In this document: positions 27,153 to 36,520 of the stretch, one piece after another
Numbering within the stretch: the first letter of the stretch is position 1
Layout of the letters: each line of letters starts with the position of its first letter
From: Lentibacillus sp. CBA3610
Lineage (GTDB): Bacteria; Bacillota; Bacilli; Bacillales; Amphibacillaceae
Direction of reading: 5' to 3'
Length of the DNA: 64,000 nucleotides
NCBI RefSeq assembly: GCF_013373365.1
Contig: NZ_CP035925.1
Span: 744,001-808,000, forward strand
Made by a program: the position numbers and the translations under genes
The notes under the pieces: generated by a model
What the model saw: the letters and a program-made list of their open reading frames with translations, nothing else
Databases searched by the model: none
Told to the model about the DNA's origin: nothing

Positions 27153-28421
27153 ATGGCAGAAATGAGGAAGCCGATCCCGGTGGAAGAAGCGATTGACCAT
27201 GTATGGAAGCATCGCCTGAATGGGGAAGTGGCGTCTGTTTCCATAGGGGATTGTGACAATCGGCGGCTGGCTGAGGATATTATTGCCAATCATGCCGTCC
27301 CGCCGTTTCCTAAATCACCGTATGATGGGTTTGCGTTTCGTGCGGAGGATACACAAGGAGCTAACCGCAACAATCCGGTGACATTTGAAATTGTTGAACA
27401 TATCGGGGCTGGTCAAGTTCCGGGGAAAAGTTTACATAAAGGTGAGGCAACACGAATTATGACCGGAGCCAAAATTCCGGAGGGTGCCGATTGTGTTGCT
27501 ATGTTTGAAGTTTGTCAGACTTATGAAAAAGATAATCATTCCTATATGTCCATTAAACGAACGATGGATTCGGGTCAAAATATTATCCAGGAGGGTTCAG
27601 AAGTTGCTGAAGGTGAAAAGCTGATTGATAAGGGAACCATGATTAATCCCGGTGTCAAAGCACTTCTGGCCACGTTTGGTTATAGTCATGTCAAAGTTGC
27701 TAAAAAACCGGTAATTGGTGTCATTGCAACGGGCACTGAATTACTGGATGTAGATGAAGAGCTCAAGCCGGGCAAAATCCGCAATTCCAATGCTTATATG
27801 ATCACATCACAAATAATCAGAGCCGGAGCGGAATATAAATATTTCGGAAAGCTTGAAGATGAATTGGAGGCAAGTTATGAAACGATTAAGCAAGCATTGG
27901 CTGACGTCGATATTTTGATAACCACAGGTGGTGTTTCGGTAGGCGATTTCGATTTGATGCCGGCTATCTATGAGAAACTTGGTGCCAATGTTCTTTTTAA
28001 TAAAGTGGCAATGCGCCCCGGGAGTGTCACAACCGTTGCGGTACACGGAAACAAAATACTATACGGGTTATCAGGTAACCCTTCTGCATGCTATGTAGGT
28101 TTTGAATTGTTCGTCAGACCTGTCGTTCAGCATTGTCTATTTAATAAGAATGCTTTTTTGCGACGGATCCAAGCGATACTGGCAGATGATTTCCCGAAGC
28201 CCAATCCATTTACACGGTTTGTACGAAGTTATTTAATGTATGAAAATGGTAAAGTGAATGTTAAGCTGGCAGGAATAGATAAATCCAACGTCGTCACGTC
28301 ACTGGCATATTCAACAAGTCTGATGGTCCTGCCCGGCGGAACACGTGGTTTTAACGCAGGTGATGAAGTGGAAGTGATGCTTTTGGATGATGAGAAAGGT
28401 CAGAGTGAATTTCAGCTTTAG
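27153..28421 (+). CDS. moeA: molybdopterin molybdenumtransferase MoeA
   Basis: 422 residues. Inserts molybdate into adenylated molybdopterin. Blocks: HAVPPFPKSPYDGFAFRAEDT, IMTGAKIPEGADCVAMFE, the MoCF-domain ITTGGVSVGDFDLMP, and GLSGNPSACYVGFELFVRP. GGAGGG lies 11 bases before ATG 27153. moaA follows after 112 bases, so the two are a cofactor operon; the clear client in this window is the formate dehydrogenase at 13.5-16.5 kb. Confidence 0.95.
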   Translation: MAEMRKPIPVEEAIDHVWKHRLNGEVASVSIGDCDNRRLAEDIIANHAVPPFPKSPYDGFAFRAEDTQGANRNNPVTFEIVEHIGAGQVPGKSLHKGEATRIMTGAKIPEGADCVAMFEVCQTYEKDNHSYMSIKRTMDSGQNIIQEGSEVAEGEKLIDKGTMINPGVKALLATFGYSHVKVAKKPVIGVIATGTELLDVDEELKPGKIRNSNAYMITSQIIRAGAEYKYFGKLEDELEASYETIKQALADVDILITTGGVSVGDFDLMPAIYEKLGANVLFNKVAMRPGSVTTVAVHGNKILYGLSGNPSACYVGFELFVRPVVQHCLFNKNAFLRRIQAILADDFPKPNPFTRFVRSYLMYENGKVNVKLAGIDKSNVVTSLAYSTSLMVLPGGTRGFNAGDEVEVMLLDDEKGQSEFQL

Positions 28422-28533
28422 ATTTGTTACTGCAAATAGAAGAGGCAAACGTCCTACCTGCAGCCGAGCAACGAAGGCTTTTGCGGTAATGTCGGCGGCA
28501 AGGCTGGTTTTCCAACAATAAAGGAGTGGTTCT

Positions 28534-29559
28534 GTGAATAACGAAACAGCCCCGATTAAAGATCATTTCGGCAGGGTCCTGAAAGATCTGCGGATATCGG
28601 TAATTGATAAATGCAATTTCCGCTGCACCTATTGTATGCCTAAAGAAATATTCGGTGAGGATTATGTCTTTTTATCAGAAAAAGAGTTACTGAGTTTTGA
28701 TGAAATTATACGGCTGGCCAAAGTGTTTGCTGATCTTGGGGTCGAAAAAATCCGCATTACCGGCGGTGAGCCGCTGATGCGCAGAAATTTGGATCACTTA
28801 ATTGCTGAACTGGCCGATATTCCGGGCATAAAGGATATTGCACTGACGACAAACGCTGTCATGTTGACAAAAATGGCTGAAAAACTGAAAGAAGCAGGGT
28901 TGAAACGTGTCAATGTCAGTCTTGATGCTATTGAAGATGACGTTTTTAAGGCGATTAACGATAGAGGTGTCGGGTCCAGTCCTGTATTGAAGGGGATAGA
29001 GGCTGCAAAGCAAGCAGGTCTGGGTGTCAAGATTAATATGGTCGTCAAAAAAGGTATGAATGACAGCCAGGTTTTACCGATGGCCCGTTACTTCAAGGGT
29101 AAAGACGTCATTTTGCGCTTTATCGAATTCATGGATGTCGGAAATCATAATGGCTGGGATTTTAAGCATGTCTTCTCCAAAAAAGATATCGTTAATATAA
29201 TCAATGAAGAGATGCCAATAGAGCCGGCGGAAGAAAATTATTATGGCGAGGTTGCATCCAGGTACCGCTATAAAGATGGCGGGGGAGAGATAGGTGTTAT
29301 ATCCTCGGTTACGGATTCCTTCTGTGGTACATGTACAAGAATACGCTTATCAGCAGATGGAAAACTGTATACATGCCTCTTTGCTTCAGGCGGTTTTGAT
29401 GTTCGGGACAAAATGCGTGAAGATGAATTATCTGACAATGAATTGGAACAAGAACTGACAGGTTTGTGGGCCAGACGGAGAGATCGGTATTCGGAAGAAC
29501 GCACTGAAGAAACACATCGTAACCGTAAGAAAATTGAAATGTCCTATATTGGCGGCTAA
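28534..29559 (+). CDS. moaA: GTP 3',8-cyclase MoaA
   Basis: 341 residues, radical-SAM enzyme catalysing the first step of molybdopterin synthesis. N-terminal cluster CNFRCTYC (Cys27, 31, 34), [11 protein letters not shown], and the C-terminal cluster in [21 protein letters not shown]. It ends in the conserved Gly-Gly (SYIGG), needed for activity in the family. GTG start with AAAGGAG nine bases upstream. The 112-base gap after moeA is GC-rich and contains no obvious gene. Confidence 0.95.
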   Translation: MNNETAPIKDHFGRVLKDLRISVIDKCNFRCTYCMPKEIFGEDYVFLSEKELLSFDEIIRLAKVFADLGVEKIRITGGEPLMRRNLDHLIAELADIPGIKDIALTTNAVMLTKMAEKLKEAGLKRVNVSLDAIEDDVFKAINDRGVGSSPVLKGIEAAKQAGLGVKINMVVKKGMNDSQVLPMARYFKGKDVILRFIEFMDVGNHNGWDFKHVFSKKDIVNIINEEMPIEPAEENYYGEVASRYRYKDGGGEIGVISSVTDSFCGTCTRIRLSADGKLYTCLFASGGFDVRDKMREDELSDNELEQELTGLWARRRDRYSEERTEETHRNRKKIEMSYIGG

Positions 29560-29589
29560 AACGAATTTCTGAAAATAGGGGGTGATTGT

Positions 29590-30000
29590 GTGAAAACATT
29601 CAAGCTGCGTTCTTTAAAAATCATTGATAATGAAGACGCTGATGTATTACAGCAAACGATCCCTCTATTGGATGGTCTGATAATCAACCGTGAAGATGAC
29701 GAAAATCGCTGGCTGGTTGAAGCCTATCTTGAACAGCGCTATTATGATTTCTTTAAAAATTTCAGCCATAATAAAGAAGAGGTATTAATCGAGGTAAAAA
29801 TCACGAAAGAAAGCAACAGACCAGCGACTTTTATTACAGCAGTCATTGATACGAACATCATTGGCGAACAAATGAATGTCATTTTCATAGGAACAATTGT
29901 CGATCAGCGAAAAGAAATTATTGAAAAACAGCTGAAGTCATTAATCGAACAAGGCTATCAAGGTGAAGAATTGCTGGAAAAATTTAAAGAGCAGGTTTAA
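29590..30000 (+). CDS. YwpF-like protein
   Basis: 136 residues, the length of B. subtilis YwpF. MKTFKLRSLKIIDNED followed by IPLLDGLIINREDDENRWLVEAYL and the VKITKESNRPATF block fit the YwpF-like family, for which no function is known. AGGGGGTG ribosome site. It lies 30 bases after moaA in the same direction and could be co-transcribed. A hairpin follows at 30046. Confidence 0.65.
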   Translation: MKTFKLRSLKIIDNEDADVLQQTIPLLDGLIINREDDENRWLVEAYLEQRYYDFFKNFSHNKEEVLIEVKITKESNRPATFITAVIDTNIIGEQMNVIFIGTIVDQRKEIIEKQLKSLIEQGYQGEELLEKFKEQV

Positions 30001-30045
30001 GGAACAGCATTCCCCATTATTGCCGAAAGCGTGAAATCATAAGTG

Positions 30046-30073
30046 AAAAGCCGGCTAGTTAAAGCCGGCTTTC
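30046..30073 (+). terminator. terminator after ywpF-like gene
   Basis: AAAGCCGGCT (30047-30056) pairs with AGCCGGCTTT (30063-30072). Confidence 0.75.
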
Positions 30074-30191
30074 AAATGTCTGGCCAAAAATTGTCGAAAT
30101 TAGAAGCATTAAATAGAATTGACTGCTATAATGTTATTAATAATTTTTGAAACGAGCCGATAATATTATGGAGGCTCACAAGGAGCACGTT

Positions 30192-31553
30192 ATGTTTAAC
30201 CATTCCTTTATTCGCTGGGTCAACCGGCTATCGCCCGTCCAATTGGTTTTTTTGTTTTATTTTATAGCTGTTATCATTGCCACTTCTGTCCTGGCCTTGC
30301 CTGTTGCTCACCAGGACGGTGTTCATCTGCCATTTATCGACGTTTTATTTACAGCTGTCAGTGCACTCAGTGTAACCGGACTTAGCACCGTTACAATTGC
30401 AGAGACGTTTAGTACAACAGGTATCATTATGCTGGCTGTTATTCTCCAATTAGGCGGAGTAGGCGTTATGGCTGTAGGAACGTTCATCTGGATGATAATT
30501 GGAAAAAAAATCGGGCTTAGGGAACGCCGGTTAATCATGGCTGATCAAAACCAGACATCTTTTGCAGGTATCGTCCGATTAGTTAAAGAAATCTTACTGG
30601 TGATTTTAATCATTGAGCTGATTGGCTTTTTGATACTTGGAACTTACTATTTACAGTATTTCCCAACGGCAAAAGAAGCCTATTTTCAAGGGTTTTTTGG
30701 AGCTATCAGCGCAACAACAAATGGCGGCTTTGATATAACGGGGCAGTCTCTTTTGTTGTTTAAGGATGATTATTTTGTCCAGTTTGTTAATATGCTGCTG
30801 ATTATTTTTGGCGCGATTGGCTATCCGGTTTTGATTGAAACAAAGGAATTTTTATTTGCAAAAGGTGGCAGAGAGAATTCGTTCAGGTTTTCGCTGTTTG
30901 CAAAAGTAACGACATTAACCTTTTTTGTATTTGTTTTCAGTGGCGCGATTTGTATCATGCTTATGGATATAAACGGTTTTTTCGCCGGAAAATCCTGGCA
31001 TGAAGTGTTATTTTATTCCCTGTTTCAATCCGTGACAACGAGAAGCGGCGGGTTAAGCACAATGGATGTGAGTCTTTTGTCAGAGCCGAATCATTTGTTC
31101 ATGTCAGTGCTTATGTTTATCGGTGCTTCACCGAGCAGTGCAGGCGGGGGAATTCGGACAACCACATTTGCATTAGTGATCATATTCATATTTACATATG
31201 CAAGAGGAAAAGGCAGCATACGACTCTTTAATCGTGAAGTGTATGATGATGACCTGATGAAAGCTGTAACGGTTACATTAATGGCACTTATATTTGTGTT
31301 AACAGCAACGATTATTATTTCAATCGTTGAACCATTTGACCTGATACAAATCCTGTTTGAAGTAACGTCGGCATTTGGAACGGTCGGGTTATCACTTGGA
31401 ATAACAGGCAGTCTATCAACCTTCAGCAAAGTTGTCCTCATGTTTTTAATGTTTATCGGAAGAGTAGGGATCATTACGTTTTTATTTATTTTCAGAGATA
31501 ATAAAAAAAGCGGGAAATACCACTATCCAAAAGAGAAAATCATTATTGGGTAG
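30192..31553 (+). CDS. TrkH/KtrB-family potassium (or sodium) channel subunit
   Basis: 453 residues with four pore repeats typical of Ktr/Trk membrane subunits. Selectivity-loop regions: SALSVTGLSTV (repeat 1), SATTNGGFDITG (repeat 2), SVTTRSGGLSTMD (repeat 3), and SAFGTVGLSLGITG (repeat 4). ATG 30192 is chosen over two upstream in-frame starts because AAGGAG lies seven bases before it. In Bacilli such subunits work with cytoplasmic KtrA or KtrC; a KtrC-like gene is at 57918. The GGDEF/EAL gene follows after 25 bases. Confidence 0.92.
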   Translation: MFNHSFIRWVNRLSPVQLVFLFYFIAVIIATSVLALPVAHQDGVHLPFIDVLFTAVSALSVTGLSTVTIAETFSTTGIIMLAVILQLGGVGVMAVGTFIWMIIGKKIGLRERRLIMADQNQTSFAGIVRLVKEILLVILIIELIGFLILGTYYLQYFPTAKEAYFQGFFGAISATTNGGFDITGQSLLLFKDDYFVQFVNMLLIIFGAIGYPVLIETKEFLFAKGGRENSFRFSLFAKVTTLTFFVFVFSGAICIMLMDINGFFAGKSWHEVLFYSLFQSVTTRSGGLSTMDVSLLSEPNHLFMSVLMFIGASPSSAGGGIRTTTFALVIIFIFTYARGKGSIRLFNREVYDDDLMKAVTVTLMALIFVLTATIIISIVEPFDLIQILFEVTSAFGTVGLSLGITGSLSTFSKVVLMFLMFIGRVGIITFLFIFRDNKKSGKYHYPKEKIIIG

Positions 31554-31578
31554 CTGCTGTCCATTGGGGAGGAAATCG

Positions 31579-33531
31579 ATGTTCAAGGAAGTGAAACTAC
31601 CAATCAATGACCAAATTTTAACACGGTTGAAAGAGGCCGTTATATTTGTCCGGCAAAACGGTGAGATCATTCGCGGTAATGACGCTGCCTATTCCTTGCT
31701 GAAGGTGGATGAAGAAAATGAAAGTACCATTCATGAATCCCTTGATTTCAGTCTGCTGCACCAGAGCAATGACACCCATGTTTTAATGGAGCTAAAGAAG
31801 CAAAACGGCACATTGGCAGAAGTGAAATCGATTCGAACAGGAAAAGATATGTTTTGCTTGATCATCAGCGAACTTTCGATCAATGACAAAACAGATGAAG
31901 TGAAAAATTACATTAATAATCAGGTTTATGCTGATTCCGAGGGCATCGTTATGTATGAGGGAGATCGTATCATTGATTGTGATCAGACATTTGCAGATAT
32001 GTTCGGTTACACAAAAGAAGAGATGAAAAATTTGTCTATATCCCGGCTTATTGATGAGAGAAGTTTCCCTCAGTTGTCCAATCTCCATAACTATCCGGAC
32101 AGCCCGCACGAACTAACGGGAATTCGGAGGGATTCATCAACTTTTTACTTTGAAATGGTTGGGCATCCATATAATAACTTTGGAAATATTATCAGGGTTG
32201 CTGTTATTAAGGATATTACCAATCGGATTGAAAATGAGAAGCGGATTGAATACATGGCTTATTATGATGAGCTGACGGATCTGCCCAACCGGAATTTTTT
32301 CAATAACATATTAAATGATGCGACCCTCGAGGCAGAAAAGAATCAGGAAATAATGGCCGTTTATTTTATTGATCTGAATTACTTCAAGGAGATCAATGAT
32401 ACGCTTGGTTATGCCTTTGGTGATAAGTTATTAAAGGCATGTGCCGAACGTTTTAAGACATTTCTGACTCCGAACATATTTATTGCCAGGATGAGCGGGG
32501 ATGAATTCCTTATTCTCAAGCGTTGTTCCAATGAAAATACTGTGGCTGCATTTGCTGATGAATTAATGACGGCTTTTGAAAGGCCCATTAAAATTGATGA
32601 TTATGAAATTTTTACATCAATCAGCATCGGGATCAGTATTTATCCGGAAAATGGGAAAACGGCAAACGACTTGATAAAGCACGCTGATTCGGCTATGTAT
32701 GTTATCAAAGAAAAGCATGGGAGCAACTATAATATATTTGAATCATCTATTTCGGAAAATTTCAAAGCTATGTTAACCATGGAGAGCGAATTGCGCAAAG
32801 CTGTAAAGTATGGGCAATTTGAACTTCATTATCAGCCGCAGAAGTGTCTCAGTTCAAATAAAATTGTCGGGATGGAAGCATTGCTGCGCTGGAAACACCC
32901 TGTGAAAGGGTATATACCGCCTGATGAATTTATTGGTCTCGCCGAAAAAACCGGACTGATTATCGATATTGGTGACTGGGTCTTGAAGGAAGCCTGCAGA
33001 CAAAATAAGGCATGGCAGGATAAAGGACTTCAGCGAGTAATTGTTAGTGTTAACTTATCCGCTAAGCAATTTTATCAAAGGGGATTAGTGGAAAAAGTTG
33101 AAGAGGTCCTTAAGGAAACGGAAATGGAACCAGACTATTTGGAGCTGGAAATAACCGAAACCATGGCCATGACTAATGAGGAAAATATTCTGAACACAAT
33201 GCATCGCCTTCGCAGTCTTGGTGTGAAAGTATCCATTGACGATTTCGGTACTGGCTATTCTTCGTTCAAGTACTTAAGTGTTTTTCCGGTAACAAAATTA
33301 AAAATTGATAAAATGTTTATTAATGAAAACAGGGAACAGAATAAGGCCATTGTTAAATCAATTATTCACATGTCCCATTCACTGGATATGAAGGTGATTG
33401 CTGAAGGTGTTGAAACAGTGGATCAGTTACAGTTTCTGACAGCAGAAAGATGTGATGAAATGCAAGGTTTTTATTTCAGCAAACCATTACCGCCGGAGAA
33501 ACTGACGAATTTATTCAAGACAATGGCGTAG
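31579..33531 (+). CDS. PAS-GGDEF-EAL cyclic-di-GMP enzyme
   Basis: 650 residues, soluble. A PAS-like sensor segment (about 110-215, with FADMFGYTKEEMKNLSISRLID) is followed by a GGDEF domain (DELTDLPNRNFFNNIL; active loop RMSGDEF at about 306) and an EAL domain (MEALLRWKHP at about 433, ELEITE, DDFGTGYSS, IAEGVET). The loop reads SGDEF, a tolerated variant, and no inhibitory RxxD is visible before it. All EAL metal ligands appear present, so phosphodiesterase activity is likely and cyclase activity possible. GGGGAGG before ATG 31579 sets the start. Twenty-five bases behind the TrkH gene, suggesting joint expression. A PilZ receptor lies at 37410. Confidence 0.9.
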   Translation: MFKEVKLPINDQILTRLKEAVIFVRQNGEIIRGNDAAYSLLKVDEENESTIHESLDFSLLHQSNDTHVLMELKKQNGTLAEVKSIRTGKDMFCLIISELSINDKTDEVKNYINNQVYADSEGIVMYEGDRIIDCDQTFADMFGYTKEEMKNLSISRLIDERSFPQLSNLHNYPDSPHELTGIRRDSSTFYFEMVGHPYNNFGNIIRVAVIKDITNRIENEKRIEYMAYYDELTDLPNRNFFNNILNDATLEAEKNQEIMAVYFIDLNYFKEINDTLGYAFGDKLLKACAERFKTFLTPNIFIARMSGDEFLILKRCSNENTVAAFADELMTAFERPIKIDDYEIFTSISIGISIYPENGKTANDLIKHADSAMYVIKEKHGSNYNIFESSISENFKAMLTMESELRKAVKYGQFELHYQPQKCLSSNKIVGMEALLRWKHPVKGYIPPDEFIGLAEKTGLIIDIGDWVLKEACRQNKAWQDKGLQRVIVSVNLSAKQFYQRGLVEKVEEVLKETEMEPDYLELEITETMAMTNEENILNTMHRLRSLGVKVSIDDFGTGYSSFKYLSVFPVTKLKIDKMFINENREQNKAIVKSIIHMSHSLDMKVIAEGVETVDQLQFLTAERCDEMQGFYFSKPLPPEKLTNLFKTMA

Positions 33532-33559
33532 AGGATTAAAAATCACTCGGTGTCTGCTG

Positions 33560-33762
33560 TAGCGGAGTATATTTCGGGAGCGGTTTTTATTTCATAACCA
33601 CCTATGATTTGTCAGCGATTTTTTCTGCGAGGAGTGCTGCTTCACCGAAAACACTTGCAACACGACGAGCACGAGGAGGCTCACCAGCCGCCCTAAGGTG
33701 CGCGGAGCGTATTTCCGGAGCGGTGTTATAGCACTCAAATTTTTCAGTGTGTCGCAGTTTTT
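33560..33762 (-). repeat. dispersed GC-rich repeat (copy E, partly decayed)
   Basis: Contains CACGAGGAGGCTCACCAGCCGCC, GCGCGGAGCGTATTTCCGGAGCGGTG, GCACTC and GTGTCGCAGTT, in the orientation opposite to the copy at 9318. An inner segment (GCGAGGAGTGCTGCTTCACCG) matches copy A. No gene in 33532-33803. Confidence 0.75.
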
Positions 33763-33803
33763 ATCAACCAGCAGGTAAATTCAGTTATCCAAACGCTCTC
33801 AAG

Positions 33804-34943
33804 TTAATTATCCTCAGCCGATACATTCAGGATTTTTAATTGGTCATTTTCATATCCAATTGTGAGCTCGTAGGTCATTTGCTGTGTTTCTGTTTCCTCT
33901 TGTTCCGGTGTTTTTGACTCGGCTGTTATGCTGGCAGTTGTCTTAACCTGATCGTTCTCAGTAACACTGCTTGATAAATCGGAATAATTCAAGTCAATGT
34001 AATCGATGTATCCTTCACGGAAATCAGGGTAGGAATTGGCTGACTGCATGGAGCTGCCCAGTAACGTGTAAGCACCAACATAATCCCTGATACTGATACT
34101 TTCAAAAAAATATTCTGCTACGTACTCAGCATCTTCAATAAGCTGGTCGGGGTTGCTCGTATCAGTAATATCCTCAGTGTGCTTGAAATCCAGCTGATCA
34201 TTTTGTGCTTCGTTTGACCATGTTGTAACTTGCTGATAAATATCATCAGCCGGAATACTGAATCCAATTGTCCCATCATTTGTGCCAACAGCATTTATCC
34301 CTATGACATTTCCGGTTTCTTGGTCAATTAATGGTCCTCCGCTATTGCCCTCAGTTATTTGTGCGGATATTTGGTAGGCATCTTCGTAATTGTATCCATC
34401 AACAGTAAAATTCCGCTCTGTTCCGGATATAATACCCAGTGTAACCGTGTTTTGAAAACCGTGCGGACTGCCCAGCGCAATGACTTCATCGCCGGTTTCT
34501 GCTTTTTTCTCACCCTCTAAATTCAAAGCACTTTGATCTGCCAGTTGTGGTACGCGAATGACGGCCACATCTGTTTCTTCACCTTCACCGATAACTGCGC
34601 CTGGATAAATATGACCATTGGCTGTCCGTACATTAATGATATCTGCATCTTTTATAACGTGGGCATTTGTAATAATATCACCTTGTCCATTATATAAAAA
34701 CCCGGAACCGGTCATGGTATTCTGGTCATGTTGCCCTTCTATTTGCACGACACTTTTTTCAGCATTATGAATGATTGTCTTGAGATCAAGGTTTTCGGTG
34801 GTTGATTCTACCTTGTTGATCATTGGATTATTGACTGAAACGGGATTAGTCTGCCATTGATTATTCATCACAGTCAGAATCGTAATTCCAGCGGCAACAA
34901 GTATTATAGAAACAATCACCGGCGTTCTTTGTTTCTTCTGCAT
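33804..34943 (-). CDS. HtrA-like membrane-anchored serine protease (no PDZ)
   Basis: 379 residues. One N-terminal membrane helix (PVIVSIILVAAGITILTVM), then a trypsin-fold domain with triad His95 (ITNAHVI), Asp125 (ETDVAVIRV) and Ser201 (EGNSGGPLID). In place of a PDZ domain it has a C-terminal domain of about 110 residues with charged/Gln-rich stretches (TPEQEETETQQMTYELTIG). Extracellular by topology. It follows the zinc-ribbon/TPR gene by 24 bases, so the two form an operon and may act together in envelope stress. Confidence 0.88.
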   Translation of the reverse strand: MQKKQRTPVIVSIILVAAGITILTVMNNQWQTNPVSVNNPMINKVESTTENLDLKTIIHNAEKSVVQIEGQHDQNTMTGSGFLYNGQGDIITNAHVIKDADIINVRTANGHIYPGAVIGEGEETDVAVIRVPQLADQSALNLEGEKKAETGDEVIALGSPHGFQNTVTLGIISGTERNFTVDGYNYEDAYQISAQITEGNSGGPLIDQETGNVIGINAVGTNDGTIGFSIPADDIYQQVTTWSNEAQNDQLDFKHTEDITDTSNPDQLIEDAEYVAEYFFESISIRDYVGAYTLLGSSMQSANSYPDFREGYIDYIDLNYSDLSSSVTENDQVKTTASITAESKTPEQEETETQQMTYELTIGYENDQLKILNVSAEDN

Positions 34944-34967
34944 ATGTTCACCTCATTGCTTAAGTAC

Positions 34968-36134
34968 CTATTGTTGTTGATCAGTGTACCACCTGATTGT
35001 ATCCACATTTATGCTGATATCTTTCGCTTCCTGGTCAATATCAAAGTGGGTGAACTCAAACTCGCCGGCTTCATCCGGAAAAAGTGTGTCCGGATAGACA
35101 TAGACTTCATTCGATAAAAGCGTTTCGTCATTATTCGACAAATTATATTCGACAAGAATGGAATTAATCGGGATGGTGGCGACGCTTTTTACTTCTCCTT
35201 TTATGACCAAATTCCCTTGATCATTTCGTTCGACATCGGCTGAAACAAGTTCTATTGCATCATTTTCATTTAATTTTCGTTCCTCTTCAGCGGAATTTAT
35301 GGCTTGCTCAATCCGTTGCTGCTGAGCTGTTTCAAAGGCAGTTTTTTCTTTGTCGATTGTCGTTTTCAGGCTTTGCAATTTTTCGGATTCCGGTGCGTAT
35401 TTTAATCCGTCTTCCACCAATATTAGGGCATCTGAGAATTGTTTCTCATTCAGCTGTTCACTTGCCTGTGAAAACGTGTAGTCAACAATCTGGCTGCGAA
35501 TAGTACCCGCGATGTCGGAAGCTTCATCATTTTGGATGGCATCAGCTTCCCATAACAGGGTTTTTATTTCATTGATACCAGGATCTTGATCCAGTTTATA
35601 TTTCAATTGTTCCAGTTTTACCGAATTGCGTTTGCCAGTCACTTTATTGACCAGCGGACTGACTGCATCACCATTATAATTGGTTAAACTGTTTTCAGCT
35701 TCATTGATAAGTGATAAGGCATCCTGGAACTCCTGTTCATCCAAATGTTGTGCTGCCTGTTCGATATTTTCTTCAATAGTCATTGCTGTTTCCACAAAAT
35801 TCAATGCTATATCGGCTTGAGAAAAAGATTGCTTGTACTCAAGGGCAGCTACCAGATGTTCGCTGGCTTCCTGATATTTACCCTCTGCAGCATGTTCCTC
35901 GGCCTTGTTATATAATTCCTTTGCTTCGGTCGTCTGATGCTGCAGGAACATATGATATAAACCAGCAGACAACAGAATAAGTGCCAATATGGCTATTGGT
36001 ATATACCAGTATTTATTGAATGTTTTTTTATTCTCAATTCGCTCATACATATCTTCAGGCAATTCTTTGCCGCATTTTATGCAGTAGGACTCATTATCGC
36101 GTACATTTGTGCCACAATAAGGACAGTGGGTCAT
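34968..36134 (-). CDS. zinc-ribbon membrane protein with TPR-like extracellular region
   Basis: 388 residues. N-terminal zinc ribbon (CPYCGTNVRDNESYCIKCGKEL), a single membrane helix at about 45-62 (WYIPIAILALILLSAGLYHMF), then long helical repeats of TPR type (AKELYNKAEEHAAEGKYQEASEHL; EQAAQHLDEQEFQDALSLINEA; SEQLNEKQFSDALILVEDGL) and a C-terminal beta-rich domain (VVKGEVKSVATIP-like). The layout resembles TcaA/YvbJ-type zinc-ribbon sensors, but I cannot name it. ATG 36134 is preferred to 36152, which has no ribosome site. Operon with the HtrA-like protease. Confidence 0.75.
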   Translation of the reverse strand: MTHCPYCGTNVRDNESYCIKCGKELPEDMYERIENKKTFNKYWYIPIAILALILLSAGLYHMFLQHQTTEAKELYNKAEEHAAEGKYQEASEHLVAALEYKQSFSQADIALNFVETAMTIEENIEQAAQHLDEQEFQDALSLINEAENSLTNYNGDAVSPLVNKVTGKRNSVKLEQLKYKLDQDPGINEIKTLLWEADAIQNDEASDIAGTIRSQIVDYTFSQASEQLNEKQFSDALILVEDGLKYAPESEKLQSLKTTIDKEKTAFETAQQQRIEQAINSAEEERKLNENDAIELVSADVERNDQGNLVIKGEVKSVATIPINSILVEYNLSNNDETLLSNEVYVYPDTLFPDEAGEFEFTHFDIDQEAKDISINVDTIRWYTDQQQ

Positions 36135-36385
36135 GATCATACCTGCTTTCATAGAACTTTGGAAATACGTATGGTTTTTCCCTTCCAGTTTATCATATTT
36201 TCACGATCCCGCACATGTCACTAACTGTAAAATTATGATTTGAGCAGAGCAGTATGAGTGAGGAGACTGGATTAGCCAACAATATGCAGGGGAAAGGCAC
36301 ACCACTTTATTTAGGGCCGGGAAATTGATATAATACGGGAGAAAGGATTGGATTTATACATAAAATGCACGAAGGAGGTAAACAA

Positions 36386-36472
36386 ATGGGTGTATGGGAA
36401 ACAGCTCTCGGAATAGTATGTTTTGGAATACTTGCGCTTAATATTGGGTATTGCATATTTGATAATGAATAA
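36386..36472 (+). CDS. 28-residue membrane peptide
   Basis: MGVWETALGIVCFGILALNI continuing to YCIFDNE. It is one hydrophobic helix with a short acidic tail and two cysteines. The ribosome site is near-perfect (GAAGGAGGTAAACAA before ATG 36386), and a TATAAT -10 box lies about 55 bases upstream. I do not recognise it. Such signals are more than chance would give for a 28-codon frame, and I think it is translated. Confidence 0.6.
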   Translation: MGVWETALGIVCFGILALNIGYCIFDNE

Positions 36473-36520
36473 TATTCTAAAGTAAAAATGGGGCCCCGAC
36501 GTATATCTTTGTAAGAAAAA

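Noticed and set aside
28422-28533. Molybdenum-cofactor riboswitch between moeA and moaA
   Set aside because: The 112-base gap is GC-rich and could fold, but I could not match it to the known Moco RNA motif. A covariance-model search would decide.
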